Positions 26,853 through 34,813 of a DNA stretch of 64,000 bases are shown here, in pieces. Location: positions 1 through 64,000 of the forward strand of contig NZ_JACHCR010000008.1 in the NCBI RefSeq assembly GCF_014205845.1, written 5' to 3'. This DNA comes from Mucilaginibacter cryoferens. GTDB lineage: Bacteria; Bacteroidota; Bacteroidia; Sphingobacteriales; Sphingobacteriaceae. Position 1 is the first letter of the stretch; the number at the start of each line of letters is the position of its first letter. The position numbers and the translations under genes were made by a program. The notes beneath the pieces are model-generated. The model was not told the origin of the DNA. It saw only the letters and a list, made by a program, of their open reading frames with translations, and did no database searches.

Positions 26853-26887
26853 AAGCTTTTGGCCTTGTGCCTTAAGCTTTCGGCTTA
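26853..26887 (+). repeat. Short leader repeat, copy 1
   Basis: AAGCTTTTGGC...TGCCTTAAGCTTTCGGC lies directly before the epimerase ATG (26891). A close copy (28121-28154) lies just before the dehydrogenase ATG. The two share GCCTTAAGCTTT and most flanking bases. Confidence 0.6.
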
Positions 26888-26890
26888 TAT

Positions 26891-27892
26891 ATGAGTAGTA
26901 AAACATTTTTCTGTATAGATGCGCATACCTGCGGTAACCCGGTAAGGGTGGTTGCAGGTGGTGGCCCAACGCTTAAGGGCGATAACATGAGCCAGAAGCG
27001 CCAGCATTTTTTAAAAGAGTACGACTGGATACGCACCGGCCTGATGTTTGAGCCAAGGGGGCACGATATGATGTCGGGCAGTATTCTGTTTCCGCCTCAT
27101 GATCCTGCAAATGATGTAGCTGTTTTGTTTATAGAAACCAGCGGTTGTTTACCTATGTGCGGGCATGGTACCATTGGCACCATTACCATTGCTATTGAAG
27201 AAGGCCTAATTAGCCCTAAAGTACCAGGCATTGTACGTATGGAAGCACCGGCGGGCCTTGTGTTGATAGAATACAAGCAGGAAGGTAAAAAAGTTACCTC
27301 GGTTAAACTTAGAAACGTGGCCGCCTACCTGGCAGCTACAAACTTGGAGGTAGAATGCCCGGATCTTGGTATGCTTACTATTGATGTATCTTATGGCGGT
27401 AACTACTACGCTATTGTTGATCCGCAGCCAAACTTTGCGGGTATAGAAAACTATACCGCGGGGCAATTGATAGCCTGGAGCCAGGTATTGCGTAAGCGCA
27501 TCAACGAAAAATACCAGTTTGTGCATCCGCAAGATCCAACCATAAACACCTGTACCCATATCCTTTGGGCAGGTGCGGTATTAGATGAAACATCAACCGC
27601 CCGTAACGCTGTTTTTTATGGCGATAAGGCTATAGACAGGTCGCCTTGTGGTACCGGTACATCTGCACGTATGGCGCAGTGGCATGCCAAAGGCAAACTT
27701 AAAGTTGGCGAGCCTTTTATCCACGAAAGCATCATCGGCAGTAAATTTATTGGCAAGGTAGAAGAAGTGGTGAAAATAGGCGAACTGGATGCCATTATTC
27801 CAAGTGTAGAAGGCTGGGCCAAAGTTTACGGTTATAACACCATCAAGATTGATGATGATGACCCGTACGCGCATGGGTTTCAGGTGATATAA
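26891..27892 (+). CDS. 4-hydroxyproline 2-epimerase (proline racemase family)
   Basis: 333 residues. Converts trans-4-hydroxy-L-proline to cis-4-hydroxy-D-proline with two acid/base cysteines. Both are present: Cys90 in MCGHGTIG and Cys253 in DRSPCGTGTSA. The hydroxyproline dehydratase members of the family have Thr or Ser at one site, so this protein should be an epimerase or racemase. The order lyase, epimerase, dehydrogenase fits hydroxyproline rather than proline use. It is 63 nt downstream of the DapA-family gene. Confidence 0.9.
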   Translation: MSSKTFFCIDAHTCGNPVRVVAGGGPTLKGDNMSQKRQHFLKEYDWIRTGLMFEPRGHDMMSGSILFPPHDPANDVAVLFIETSGCLPMCGHGTIGTITIAIEEGLISPKVPGIVRMEAPAGLVLIEYKQEGKKVTSVKLRNVAAYLAATNLEVECPDLGMLTIDVSYGGNYYAIVDPQPNFAGIENYTAGQLIAWSQVLRKRINEKYQFVHPQDPTINTCTHILWAGAVLDETSTARNAVFYGDKAIDRSPCGTGTSARMAQWHAKGKLKVGEPFIHESIIGSKFIGKVEEVVKIGELDAIIPSVEGWAKVYGYNTIKIDDDDPYAHGFQVI

Positions 27893-27960
27893 AAATAAAA
27901 AAAGCGTCATTGCGAGTTGTAAAATCTGTAGCCTCAAAAAGGGGATAACAATTCGGCGAA

Positions 27961-27993
27961 AGACTTACGAAGTTTTTAAACCTTCGTAAGTCT
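27961..27993. repeat. Perfect 12-bp inverted repeat
   Basis: AGACTTACGAAG (27961-27972) and CTTCGTAAGTCT (27982-27993) flank a 9-nt loop TTTTTAAAC. It lies in the 271-nt gap between the epimerase and dehydrogenase genes. Similar palindromes are known as dispersed intergenic repeats in Sphingobacteriaceae, from memory. Confidence 0.75.
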
Positions 27994-28010
27994 GGGATCT
28001 ATAAACAAAC

Positions 28011-28107
28011 CCGTCATTGCGAGGCACGAAGCAATCTCCAATTAGCAGGTCGGCCACGCAAGTTGGCCCTGTATAGTTGGGGATTGCTTCGTGCCTCGCA
28101 ATGACGG
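28011..28107. repeat. Full REP-like palindromic element
   Basis: A 26-bp perfect inverted repeat: left arm 28011-28036 beginning CCGTCATTGCGAGGCACGAA, right arm 28082-28107 ending CGCAATGACGG. An inner small stem GGCCA / TGGCC (28052-28067 region) lies in the centre. Degraded copies are at 16951-16992 and 52708-52783, and GCGTCATTGCGAG recurs at 27906. Such elements are mobilised in other bacteria by RAYT transposases; none is in the window. Confidence 0.85.
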
Positions 28108-28120
28108 TTGGTAAAAATTC

Positions 28121-28154
28121 AAGCTTTCGGCATGATGCCTTAAGCTTTAAGCTT
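28121..28154 (+). repeat. Short leader repeat, copy 2
   Basis: AAGCTTTCGGCATGATGCC followed by TTAAGCTTTAAGCTT, ending 10 nt before the dehydrogenase ATG. Near copy of 26853-26887. A degenerate reverse-strand relative is at about 34150-34180. Confidence 0.6.
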
Positions 28155-28163
28155 CAAAAAAAT

Positions 28164-29408
28164 ATGGCAAAAGTGCTGATCATTGGTGGTGGCATCGTTG
28201 GATTAAGTTCGGCTTATTATTTACAAAAGGCGGGGCACGCGGTTACGGTGCTTGATAGGGGCGATATGACTGATAGCTGCTCTTACGGCAACGCGGGTAT
28301 GATAGTGCCAAGTCACTTTATACCGTTGGCTACACCTGGCATGGTATCGCAGGGCATCAAATGGATGTTTAACAGTAAAAGCCCTTTTTATGTAAGGCCA
28401 TCGTTGAATCCTCAACTGGTTTCGTGGGGATTAAAGTTTTTACAAAAAGCCAATGCAGGGCATGTTGAACGGTCTGCAATACCGCTAACCGAATTATCGT
28501 TACTCAGTAAAAAGCTTTACTCGGATCTGAGCAAAGAGCCCGGCTTTGATTTCGACCTGGTTGAAAAAGGCATCCTGATGTTTTACAAAACAGAAAAGGC
28601 CGGCGAAGAAGAAGCCCACATGGCCGAAAAAGCCCGTGAACTTGGTTTGGATATGGCCGTGCTTACCCCGGCCGAATGCGTTAAATTACAACCTAACCTG
28701 GAGCTTGATGTATTGGGTGCGGTACATTACCGTTGTGATGCGCATCTATCGCCCAATAAATTAATGACGGCCCTTATCAAACACCTGAAAGGTAAAGGTG
28801 TAAACCTGGTTACCAATAAAGAGGTTACCAAAATTGACACAGCGGGGGGCAAGGTTACCCGTGTTTTATCGCACAACGAAGAATTTACTGCCGACCAATA
28901 TATTGTTGCGGGGGGCTCATGGTCGCCTGCGATAGGGAAATTACTGGGTGTTAAAATATTGCTGATGCCGGGTAAAGGCTATTCCTTTAATGTGAAGGAA
29001 GAGGTTGCATCTATGCAGATCCCGGCCCTGTTAGCCGAAGCCCGTGTAGCCATTACGCCTATGAACGGCGGCCTGCGTTACGGTGGTACCATGGAGCTGG
29101 ATAAAATAAACAGCCGCATCAACATGAACCGCGTTAAGGGAATTGTAGAATCGGTACCTAAATACTTCCCGGGCTTAAAACCCGCTGTACCGGCAGAAAA
29201 AGATATCTGGTTTGGTTTCCGTCCGTCGTCTGCAGATGGTTTGCCTTATATCGGCCGAAATAAAAATTTCAATAACCTGGTAATTGCCACCGGACACGGA
29301 ATGATGGGCCTGAGTTTAGCAGCCGCAACAGGCTTACTGGTGCAGGAAGTTATTTCGGGTACTAAAACCAGTATCGGGATAGCGGATTTTGCGCCTGATA
29401 GGGGGTAA
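28164..29408 (+). CDS. FAD-dependent D-hydroxyproline dehydrogenase (DadA-like)
   Basis: 414 residues of the DAO/DadA flavoprotein family. The Rossmann dinucleotide-binding motif GGGIVG is at residues 8-13, with the acidic end of the second strand in VTVLDRG. The C-terminal FAD motif region reads GLPYIGRN ... ATGHGMMGLSLAAATG. It would oxidise cis-4-hydroxy-D-proline to pyrroline-4-hydroxy-2-carboxylate, passing electrons to the respiratory chain; substrate is inferred from the adjacent epimerase. Start ATG 28164 chosen because the longer frame (28077) runs through the REP element and has a nonsensical N-terminus. Confidence 0.88.
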   Translation: MAKVLIIGGGIVGLSSAYYLQKAGHAVTVLDRGDMTDSCSYGNAGMIVPSHFIPLATPGMVSQGIKWMFNSKSPFYVRPSLNPQLVSWGLKFLQKANAGHVERSAIPLTELSLLSKKLYSDLSKEPGFDFDLVEKGILMFYKTEKAGEEEAHMAEKARELGLDMAVLTPAECVKLQPNLELDVLGAVHYRCDAHLSPNKLMTALIKHLKGKGVNLVTNKEVTKIDTAGGKVTRVLSHNEEFTADQYIVAGGSWSPAIGKLLGVKILLMPGKGYSFNVKEEVASMQIPALLAEARVAITPMNGGLRYGGTMELDKINSRINMNRVKGIVESVPKYFPGLKPAVPAEKDIWFGFRPSSADGLPYIGRNKNFNNLVIATGHGMMGLSLAAATGLLVQEVISGTKTSIGIADFAPDRG

Positions 29409-29418
29409 GAATAACTGT

Positions 29419-29522
29419 CGCGAGGTTTTAACTCGTGACGATTATGGTTTCAGTATATAGGTGAACGGAAGCCAAAGGCTTCAACCAGTTTTACCCACGA
29501 GTTACGCTTCGCTAACCTCGCG
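29419..29522. repeat. Long imperfect palindrome downstream of the dehydrogenase
   Basis: Left CGCGAGGTTTTAACTCGTG (29419-29437) pairs with the right segment 29496-29522 (starts CACGAGTTA, ends AACCTCGCG), which has 8 extra central bases. Between them is a perfect small hairpin GAAGCC AAA GGCTTC (29468-29482). No coding sequence is seen in 29409-29691. Confidence 0.7.
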
Positions 29523-29691
29523 GGAGAGCAGTCTCGCTTTATCAAATAGCCATTTCTTTTTACTAAAAGATGTGTACCCAGGCTAACTCCTTTGGAAATA
29601 GCCGGGGTACGCATTTCTATCTTTTTACAAAAGTGTCCTCAACTTATCGAAGCTTTTTAACATCTTTACGGCATACATATTTTGAAGTAAA

Positions 29692-30096
29692 ATGCAGCAT
29701 TGGTTAGTTAAGAGTGAACCCGTAAAATATAGCTGGGAAAAGTTTAATAAAGATGGCCGTACGTTTTGGGATGGTGTGCGCAACTATCAGGCCCGTAATA
29801 ACTTAAAGCTAATGCAGGAGGGCGACCTGGTGCTGTTTTATCATAGTAACGATGGTAAAGAAGTAGTTGGTATTGCTAAAGTAGTAAAAGAGTTTTATCA
29901 AGACCCAACTACCGAAGACCCTAACTGGGTGGTGGTTGACCTATCGCCCGTTGAAACTTTGAAAAAGCCGGTAACCCTCGAAACTATAAAGGCTGATGAA
30001 CAACTAAAAGATGTTGGCCTGGTAAGGCAGGGCCGGTTGTCTGTTATGGCTTTAAAACGCGAAGAGTTTGACCGCATTTTAGAACTGGGCAGTTAA
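29692..30096 (+). CDS. EVE domain protein (thymocyte nuclear protein 1 family)
   Basis: 134 residues, a single EVE domain related to the PUA/YTH folds that bind modified bases in RNA or DNA. Typical features: MQHWLVKSEPVKYSW at the N-terminus, WDGVRNYQARNNL, EGDLVLFYHSN and RQGRLSVMAL near the end. In bacteria EVE proteins are linked to modified-base recognition and RNA fidelity; here the partner is unclear. Its stop overlaps the start of the next gene by one base (TAATG), so it is translationally coupled to a carbohydrate-related protein. Confidence 0.93.
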   Translation: MQHWLVKSEPVKYSWEKFNKDGRTFWDGVRNYQARNNLKLMQEGDLVLFYHSNDGKEVVGIAKVVKEFYQDPTTEDPNWVVVDLSPVETLKKPVTLETIKADEQLKDVGLVRQGRLSVMALKREEFDRILELGS

Positions 30097-31229
30097 TGGG
30101 AGCCACTACAAAAATTAGCAGCTTTATAAAAGCTGCTTTTGTGTTACTGGTATTATTGATACCTCAATTAGCCAATGCACAATCGCCGTTTGCAGGATTA
30201 GAAAACCTGTTTTTAACACCCGAAGGCTATGTAGTAAAGCACGTTACAAAGCCACCGGTTATAGATGGCGATATTAACGATGCCGTTTGGCAACAGGCCA
30301 AGTGGACAAAGGATTTTGTAGATATTGAAGGCGACCTAAAGCCTAAGCCAACTTATAAAACCAATGTAAAAATGCTTTGGGATGATAGTTGCCTGTATGT
30401 GGCGGCGCAAATTAAAGATCCGCAGGTATGGGCCACGCTAAAACATCATGATGATATTGTTTATCTCGATAATGATTTTGAGGTGTTTATTGATCCGGCT
30501 ACTACCACGCATACGTATTATGAGATAGAGGTAAATGCATTGAATAGCATATTCGATCTGTTTTTAAACAAACCATACCGCAACATGGGTAGTGCGCTTA
30601 TTGGCTGGGATGCCGCTGGTTTGCGTTCGGCAGTTAAGATACAGGGCACGCTCAACAATACAACGGATACCGATGAAGGGTGGACGGTAGAGATGGCCAT
30701 CCCTTTTAGCGCCATCACCATGGGTTTAAAACCTAAAATTCCCGGGAATGGATCTCTTTACCGCATCAATTTTTCGAGAGTGGAGTATGATACCAAAATT
30801 GTTAACGGTAGCAATGTAAAACTAAAGGATTCGACAGGGCGTACTTTGCCGGAGCATAATTGGTCATGGTCGCCACAAGGCGAGGTCAATATGCATACTC
30901 CGGAGCATTGGGGATACCTGCTTTTTAGTACGCATAACGGCGGTGATGAGGTGTTTACCATGCCTTATGCCGAAGAGCAAAAGAAGTACCTATGGCTGAT
31001 TTACTACCGCGAAAAAATGTGGTATAAGGAGCATCATAAGTATGCATCGTTGTTGAATGAATTAGGGATCAAAAATAATTATGATATAGCCGGTAAAGGC
31101 AATAAGCTAAAGCTCGAAGCCTTAAACAGCCAGTTTACGGCCACTATTACCGATGCAAAAACTAATGCTGTATACTCCATAAACCAGGAAGGATTTATAG
31201 AACAATTAAACCCGATACGCCATGAATAA
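30096..31229 (+). CDS. Exported carbohydrate-binding family 9-like protein
   Basis: 377 residues, with an N-terminal signal peptide (about residues 14-29, ending ANAQ). A CBM9-like domain covers roughly residues 40-250: PPVIDGDINDAVWQQA, TNVKMLWDDSCLYVAAQI, DNDFEVFIDP, EIEVNALNSIFD, WTVEMAIPFS. The C-terminal ~120 residues include an oddly tryptophan/tyrosine-rich segment (YLWLIYYREKMWYKEHH). Such proteins bind sugars or are fused to glycan enzymes. It overlaps the next gene by 8 nt, a putative glycosidase, so the two probably act on one substrate. Confidence 0.85.
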   Translation: MGATTKISSFIKAAFVLLVLLIPQLANAQSPFAGLENLFLTPEGYVVKHVTKPPVIDGDINDAVWQQAKWTKDFVDIEGDLKPKPTYKTNVKMLWDDSCLYVAAQIKDPQVWATLKHHDDIVYLDNDFEVFIDPATTTHTYYEIEVNALNSIFDLFLNKPYRNMGSALIGWDAAGLRSAVKIQGTLNNTTDTDEGWTVEMAIPFSAITMGLKPKIPGNGSLYRINFSRVEYDTKIVNGSNVKLKDSTGRTLPEHNWSWSPQGEVNMHTPEHWGYLLFSTHNGGDEVFTMPYAEEQKKYLWLIYYREKMWYKEHHKYASLLNELGIKNNYDIAGKGNKLKLEALNSQFTATITDAKTNAVYSINQEGFIEQLNPIRHE

Positions 31230-32301
31230 GCGCGAATTTTTAAAAGCCGGTTTGTTGGCCGGTGTTGCTACCCAGCTACCTTTATTGAGCAATGCCGCTA
31301 CGGCAAATGCCCCGGTAAGTAAAAAAAAGGTAAAGAAAAACTGGATCTGGATAAATCCCAATTTAAAGGATACAGATGAATTGTTGAAAGCAACTTATTC
31401 GGCGTATAAGGCAAAGGGAATTACCGGGATATTTTTTGAGAACGATAGCGAAAAACACTTTCGTGCGGCAAAGGCAAATGGAATAGAAGCCCACCGCTGG
31501 ATATGGACCTTTAACCGGGCCGAACTATTAACCGAGCACCCGGATTGGTACAGCAAAAGCCGCAACGGCGATTCATGTGCCGATAAGCCACCCTATGTAA
31601 CCTATTACCGCTGGCTTTGCCCATCGCGACCGGAGGTACAGGATTACCTTACTACTACGGTTGATAAGATACTGGCATTAGATTATGTAGATGGTATTCA
31701 CCTGGATTATGTGCGTTATTGCGATGTAATATTGCCCGTAAACCTATGGGACCACTACAAAATAGACCAAACCAAAGAACTGCCCGAATATGATTTTTGC
31801 TACTGTGAGGTCTGCCAGGCCAAATTTAAAGAACAATACGGGCAGGATATAAAGGCCATCCAATATCCGGATGCCAGTCTTTCGTGGCGATTATTTAGGT
31901 ATGGTAATATCATCAGGGTGGTAAATAAGATCTCGGAGGTAGCCAAACAACATAAAAAGGCCATTACAGCGGCCGTGTTCCCAACTCCCGAAGTTGCCCG
32001 CCGTAACGTAAGGCAGGACTGGACAAACTTTCACCTGGATGGCGTATGCCCTATGATATATCATGGTTTTTATAAGGAAGGCGTAAGCTGGATAGGCAAC
32101 GCTGTAGCAGAGGGCGTACACTTTTTAGATGGCAAGTTTCCACTATACGCAGGCTTATATATATCCGATTTTAAAAATGATGAGGAAATACGATCTGGTA
32201 TTCAATACGCGCTGAATAATGGTGCAGCCGGTATCTCGTTTTTTGGAAAAGTAACCCCCGCTATATTAGATATATTGCACGAGGAAAGTAGTAAAGCTTA
32301 G
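31222..32301 (+). CDS. Putative glycoside hydrolase, GHL10-like, with twin-arginine-like leader
   Basis: 359 residues. The leader MNKREFLKAGLLAGVATQ resembles a Tat signal, with KR in place of RR. The rest is a TIM-barrel hydrolase-like protein: KGITGIFFENDSEKHF, HRWIWTFNRAELL, and strand-end YVDGIHLDYVRY near residue 155, typical of the GH10-like (GHL10) family. Two cysteines in CYCEVC are an unusual cluster. The catalytic acids and substrate are not proven. It is co-transcribed with the CBM9-like and EVE genes. Confidence 0.8.
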   Translation: MNKREFLKAGLLAGVATQLPLLSNAATANAPVSKKKVKKNWIWINPNLKDTDELLKATYSAYKAKGITGIFFENDSEKHFRAAKANGIEAHRWIWTFNRAELLTEHPDWYSKSRNGDSCADKPPYVTYYRWLCPSRPEVQDYLTTTVDKILALDYVDGIHLDYVRYCDVILPVNLWDHYKIDQTKELPEYDFCYCEVCQAKFKEQYGQDIKAIQYPDASLSWRLFRYGNIIRVVNKISEVAKQHKKAITAAVFPTPEVARRNVRQDWTNFHLDGVCPMIYHGFYKEGVSWIGNAVAEGVHFLDGKFPLYAGLYISDFKNDEEIRSGIQYALNNGAAGISFFGKVTPAILDILHEESSKA

Positions 32302-32499
32302 ATATGTAGATGACTCTTTTTGCGATGCCATTTGCTCAATGATCTGAAAAATGCAGGCGGTAAAATTATCCAAAGACTTTGAAAGGAGAAGAATAGCAAT
32401 CTGTCGAAATCGAAATTTTCAAAACTAAGTATGGGCTCCCCGTTGTTTTTAAACATCCAATGTCTAATAATGACAGGGAGCACCCTCGTTTTCCCTAAA

Positions 32500-32949
32500 T
32501 CATCCCCTCAGCTTATCCAGCAGGTCACTTAATAAGCCTGCTTCTTCGTCGGTAAGCTTATCTTTAAAAAACTCGCCTGCTTTAAATTCCTCATCCATTT
32601 TAGACAGGGTTTGCAGGCCAAGTTCGCTGATGCGGATATCAACAGCGCGGCGGTCTTTATTATTGGTGCAACGGGAAACCAACTCTTTTTGTATCAGGCG
32701 ATCTACAATACGGCTGGCATCAGACATTTTATCTATCATCCTTTCCTTTAACAGGTTGATGGTGGCCGGTTTAGGATACTGGCCCCTCAATATACGCAGA
32801 ATGTTAAACTGCTGTTGCGTAAGGTTATACTTATCGAAATGGCAACGAAAAGAATTATTTATCCAGCCAGAAGTGTAAGCAATGTTAATCACTACTTTGT
32901 GGTAATTATCCTCAAATTTATTGCTTTGTATTTCGTCGTCTATCCGCAT
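32500..32949 (-). CDS. MarR family transcriptional regulator
   Basis: 149 residues with a winged helix-turn-helix: FNILRILRGQYPKPATINLLKERM, recognition helix SDASRIVDRLIQKELV, and the wing signature NKDRRAVDIRIS. Dimerisation helices flank the domain. MarR proteins usually repress a nearby operon and respond to small phenolic or oxidant ligands. No target is adjacent in a divergent arrangement: the next gene on this strand is DUF5522, 80 nt upstream. Nothing with coding potential is seen in 32302-32499. Confidence 0.93.
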   Translation of the reverse strand: MRIDDEIQSNKFEDNYHKVVINIAYTSGWINNSFRCHFDKYNLTQQQFNILRILRGQYPKPATINLLKERMIDKMSDASRIVDRLIQKELVSRCTNNKDRRAVDIRISELGLQTLSKMDEEFKAGEFFKDKLTDEEAGLLSDLLDKLRG

Positions 32950-33029
32950 AATAGTATTAATGACTAAAGTACAAATATGTTTATTTATTTTTAAATTGTT
33001 GTTACCACAATCAGGCTATCGCTACGTGG

Positions 33030-33203
33030 TTAATCTTCATTTAAACTACCGTCCTTATTTTCAGCTGCTTTGGGTTTCCCATAATCCCAGGGGCAGTGTA
33101 AACATTTGTTTTTGCAGCAATAGCCCCGTGTTTGGTGATAGTGCTTTGTAAAAACAAAGTTGCCATCTTCGTTTATGTAGTAGTCTATCCCTTCTATGAG
33201 CAT
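33030..33203 (-). CDS. DUF5522 small cysteine-rich protein
   Basis: 57 residues, too short for usual cut-offs. The DUF5522 pattern is clear: IDYYINEDGNFVFT, YHQTRGYCCKNKC and HCPWDYGKP, with Cys29, Cys30, Cys34 and Cys37, probably a metal site. The ATG overlaps the stop of the upstream exonuclease-like gene by one base (TGATG), so it is translated with it. Function is unknown. Confidence 0.85.
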   Translation of the reverse strand: MLIEGIDYYINEDGNFVFTKHYHQTRGYCCKNKCLHCPWDYGKPKAAENKDGSLNED

Positions 33204-34141
33204 CAGTTAAGTATTTTTACAAAAATCTGGTCTTTAAAATAATTTTTCAAATGCCTGCCATCACCGTGTAAGGTCCATACCTGTTTGGGTTGGGTGCGTG
33301 TAATGGTTTCCAGTATATCGTTCCAGTCTACATGGTCTGATATAAAAAGGGCATCCTGGCTGTTTACCTGCAGGTTTTTCCAGCCAGAAGCAAACAGGCG
33401 CTTTACGCCGGTAGCCCTTATGTAGCTATCAAACGTAAACGGGGGTACAATATATACAAACTCATCCTGCACTTTCATTAGCTTACGACCATATATCTGG
33501 TACTTACCAGGCTTAAAGCCCATATTTTCATAAATGGCGTTAATGGGCATTATTTTGTGGTGCACCAATATCTTTTTCTGCGGGGCATGCTCAGTTATCA
33601 GGTTTATTAAACGCTGGCTTTTACCCAGGCCATAAGCCCCCAGCAAAATATTGATCTTAATATCGTTGATCTTTTTGATCTCTTCTACCGGATCGGGATG
33701 AATAACAGCCGGATCGGCAAAAGTACTTTCGGTGATTAGCACATCGGTTTTAACCCATTCAATTGGCTCGCAGGTGGCATCGGGTTGCAGCTTATAATCG
33801 CCGGTATACAGGTAGCGGATGCTCTCATACTCCATCAGTACTTGCGCCGAACCCAGCATATGCCCGGCCGGGATAAACGTAATATTTACGTTACCCACAG
33901 TAAACGTTTCGTTAAAGGGCACTATATGAAAAACTTTGGCAGCGGTTCGCTCATACCTTAATTGCATAACGCTTGCCGTAGCCCGGGTACAGTACACATC
34001 GGCATTGCCGCTAATGGCATGATCTGCGTGGGCGTGTGTAACTATCGCGTTTTTGGCGGGCAGTTTGGGGTCGAGATAAAAGTCGCCGTATTTACAATAC
34101 AGGCCTTTATCATCTAACAGTACAAAATCGTCAAGTATCAT
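33203..34141 (-). CDS. Metallo-beta-lactamase fold exonuclease, DNA-ligase-associated type
   Basis: 312 residues. The zinc motif HAHADH is at His36, His38, Asp40 and His41, with further ligands in AGHMLGSAQ and YTGDYK. The C-terminal half has the layout of the mRNA 3'-end processing/beta-CASP-related family (LLGAYGLGKSQRL; VHHKIMPINA; DHVDWNDIL). Bacterial members annotated as ligase-associated exonucleases usually sit with an ATP-dependent ligase and helicase. Those partners are not here; instead DUF5522 is coupled downstream. Nuclease function is inferred. Confidence 0.88.
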   Translation of the reverse strand: MILDDFVLLDDKGLYCKYGDFYLDPKLPAKNAIVTHAHADHAISGNADVYCTRATASVMQLRYERTAAKVFHIVPFNETFTVGNVNITFIPAGHMLGSAQVLMEYESIRYLYTGDYKLQPDATCEPIEWVKTDVLITESTFADPAVIHPDPVEEIKKINDIKINILLGAYGLGKSQRLINLITEHAPQKKILVHHKIMPINAIYENMGFKPGKYQIYGRKLMKVQDEFVYIVPPFTFDSYIRATGVKRLFASGWKNLQVNSQDALFISDHVDWNDILETITRTQPKQVWTLHGDGRHLKNYFKDQIFVKILN

Positions 34142-34210
34142 ATTTTCGAGCTAAAAGCCAAAGGCATAAAGCAAAAGCTACCGTTTATTTATCAGATAGC
34201 TTTATTGGGG

Positions 34211-34813
34211 TTAAATTAAATTATTAGCCAAAGCTAAATATTGGTGGTGCAGGGCCAGTACCTGCGGTACTACCAGCTGTTTATCGTCGTTTATGATGAT
34301 ATCATCGGCCAGTTTTTTCTTCTCGTCTTCGGGCATCTGGCGAGCTTCGCGTTTGGTAACCTCATCTGTTGAAACCCCATCACGATGCACAACACGCGCT
34401 ATCCGTTTGTTTAACGGTGCCGAGACCATCAGCGTACGATCGCAGGTTTTGTATGATCCGCTTTCGAACAATATGGCAGCTTCACGAATAATGTAGGGGG
34501 CATTTTTTGCTTTGGCCTCCAAACTATCAAAAGCTCTGAAAACAGCGGGATGTACCAAAGCATTCAGCTTTTCTAATTCGGCAGCATTGTTAAAAACAAT
34601 AGCGGCAATATGTTTACGGTTTAGTGAGCCATCCTCAAAATACGATTCGGCACCAAAGGTTTGCTTAATGGCATCTATCAGAATTACATCAGTAACCATC
34701 ACTTTTTTAGCTTCGTCATCAGCGTAAAAAACGGGTACGCCCAGTAGTTCAAATACCTTGGCCACCGTGGTTTTGCCACTACCTATATTACCTGTTAAAC
34801 CTATTTTCAGCAT
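34211..34813 (-). CDS. coaE: Dephospho-CoA kinase
   Basis: 200 residues, the last step of coenzyme A synthesis, phosphorylating the 3' hydroxyl of dephospho-CoA. Walker A GNIGSGKTT at residues 8-16, LGVPVFYADDEAKKVM for substrate binding, and the LID-like region NKRIARVVHRDGVS. It overlaps the upstream YbbR-like gene by one base (TAATG). This pair is part of a conserved nusB-DUF1573-yajC-YbbR-coaE order in Bacteroidota. The ~70-nt gap to the following gene contains a degenerate copy of the AAGCTTT-type short repeat. Confidence 0.95.
   Translation of the reverse strand: MLKIGLTGNIGSGKTTVAKVFELLGVPVFYADDEAKKVMVTDVILIDAIKQTFGAESYFEDGSLNRKHIAAIVFNNAAELEKLNALVHPAVFRAFDSLEAKAKNAPYIIREAAILFESGSYKTCDRTLMVSAPLNKRIARVVHRDGVSTDEVTKREARQMPEDEKKKLADDIIINDDKQLVVPQVLALHHQYLALANNLI

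Noticed and set aside
28077..28163. N-terminal extension of the D-hydroxyproline dehydrogenase
   Set aside because: It would be translated from the REP element; the FAD fold starts at MAKVLIIGGG.
32298..32483. 61-residue minus-strand frame between the GH10-like gene and marR
   Set aside because: No recognisable motif or leader; composition does not look coding and it overlaps the end of the upstream gene.
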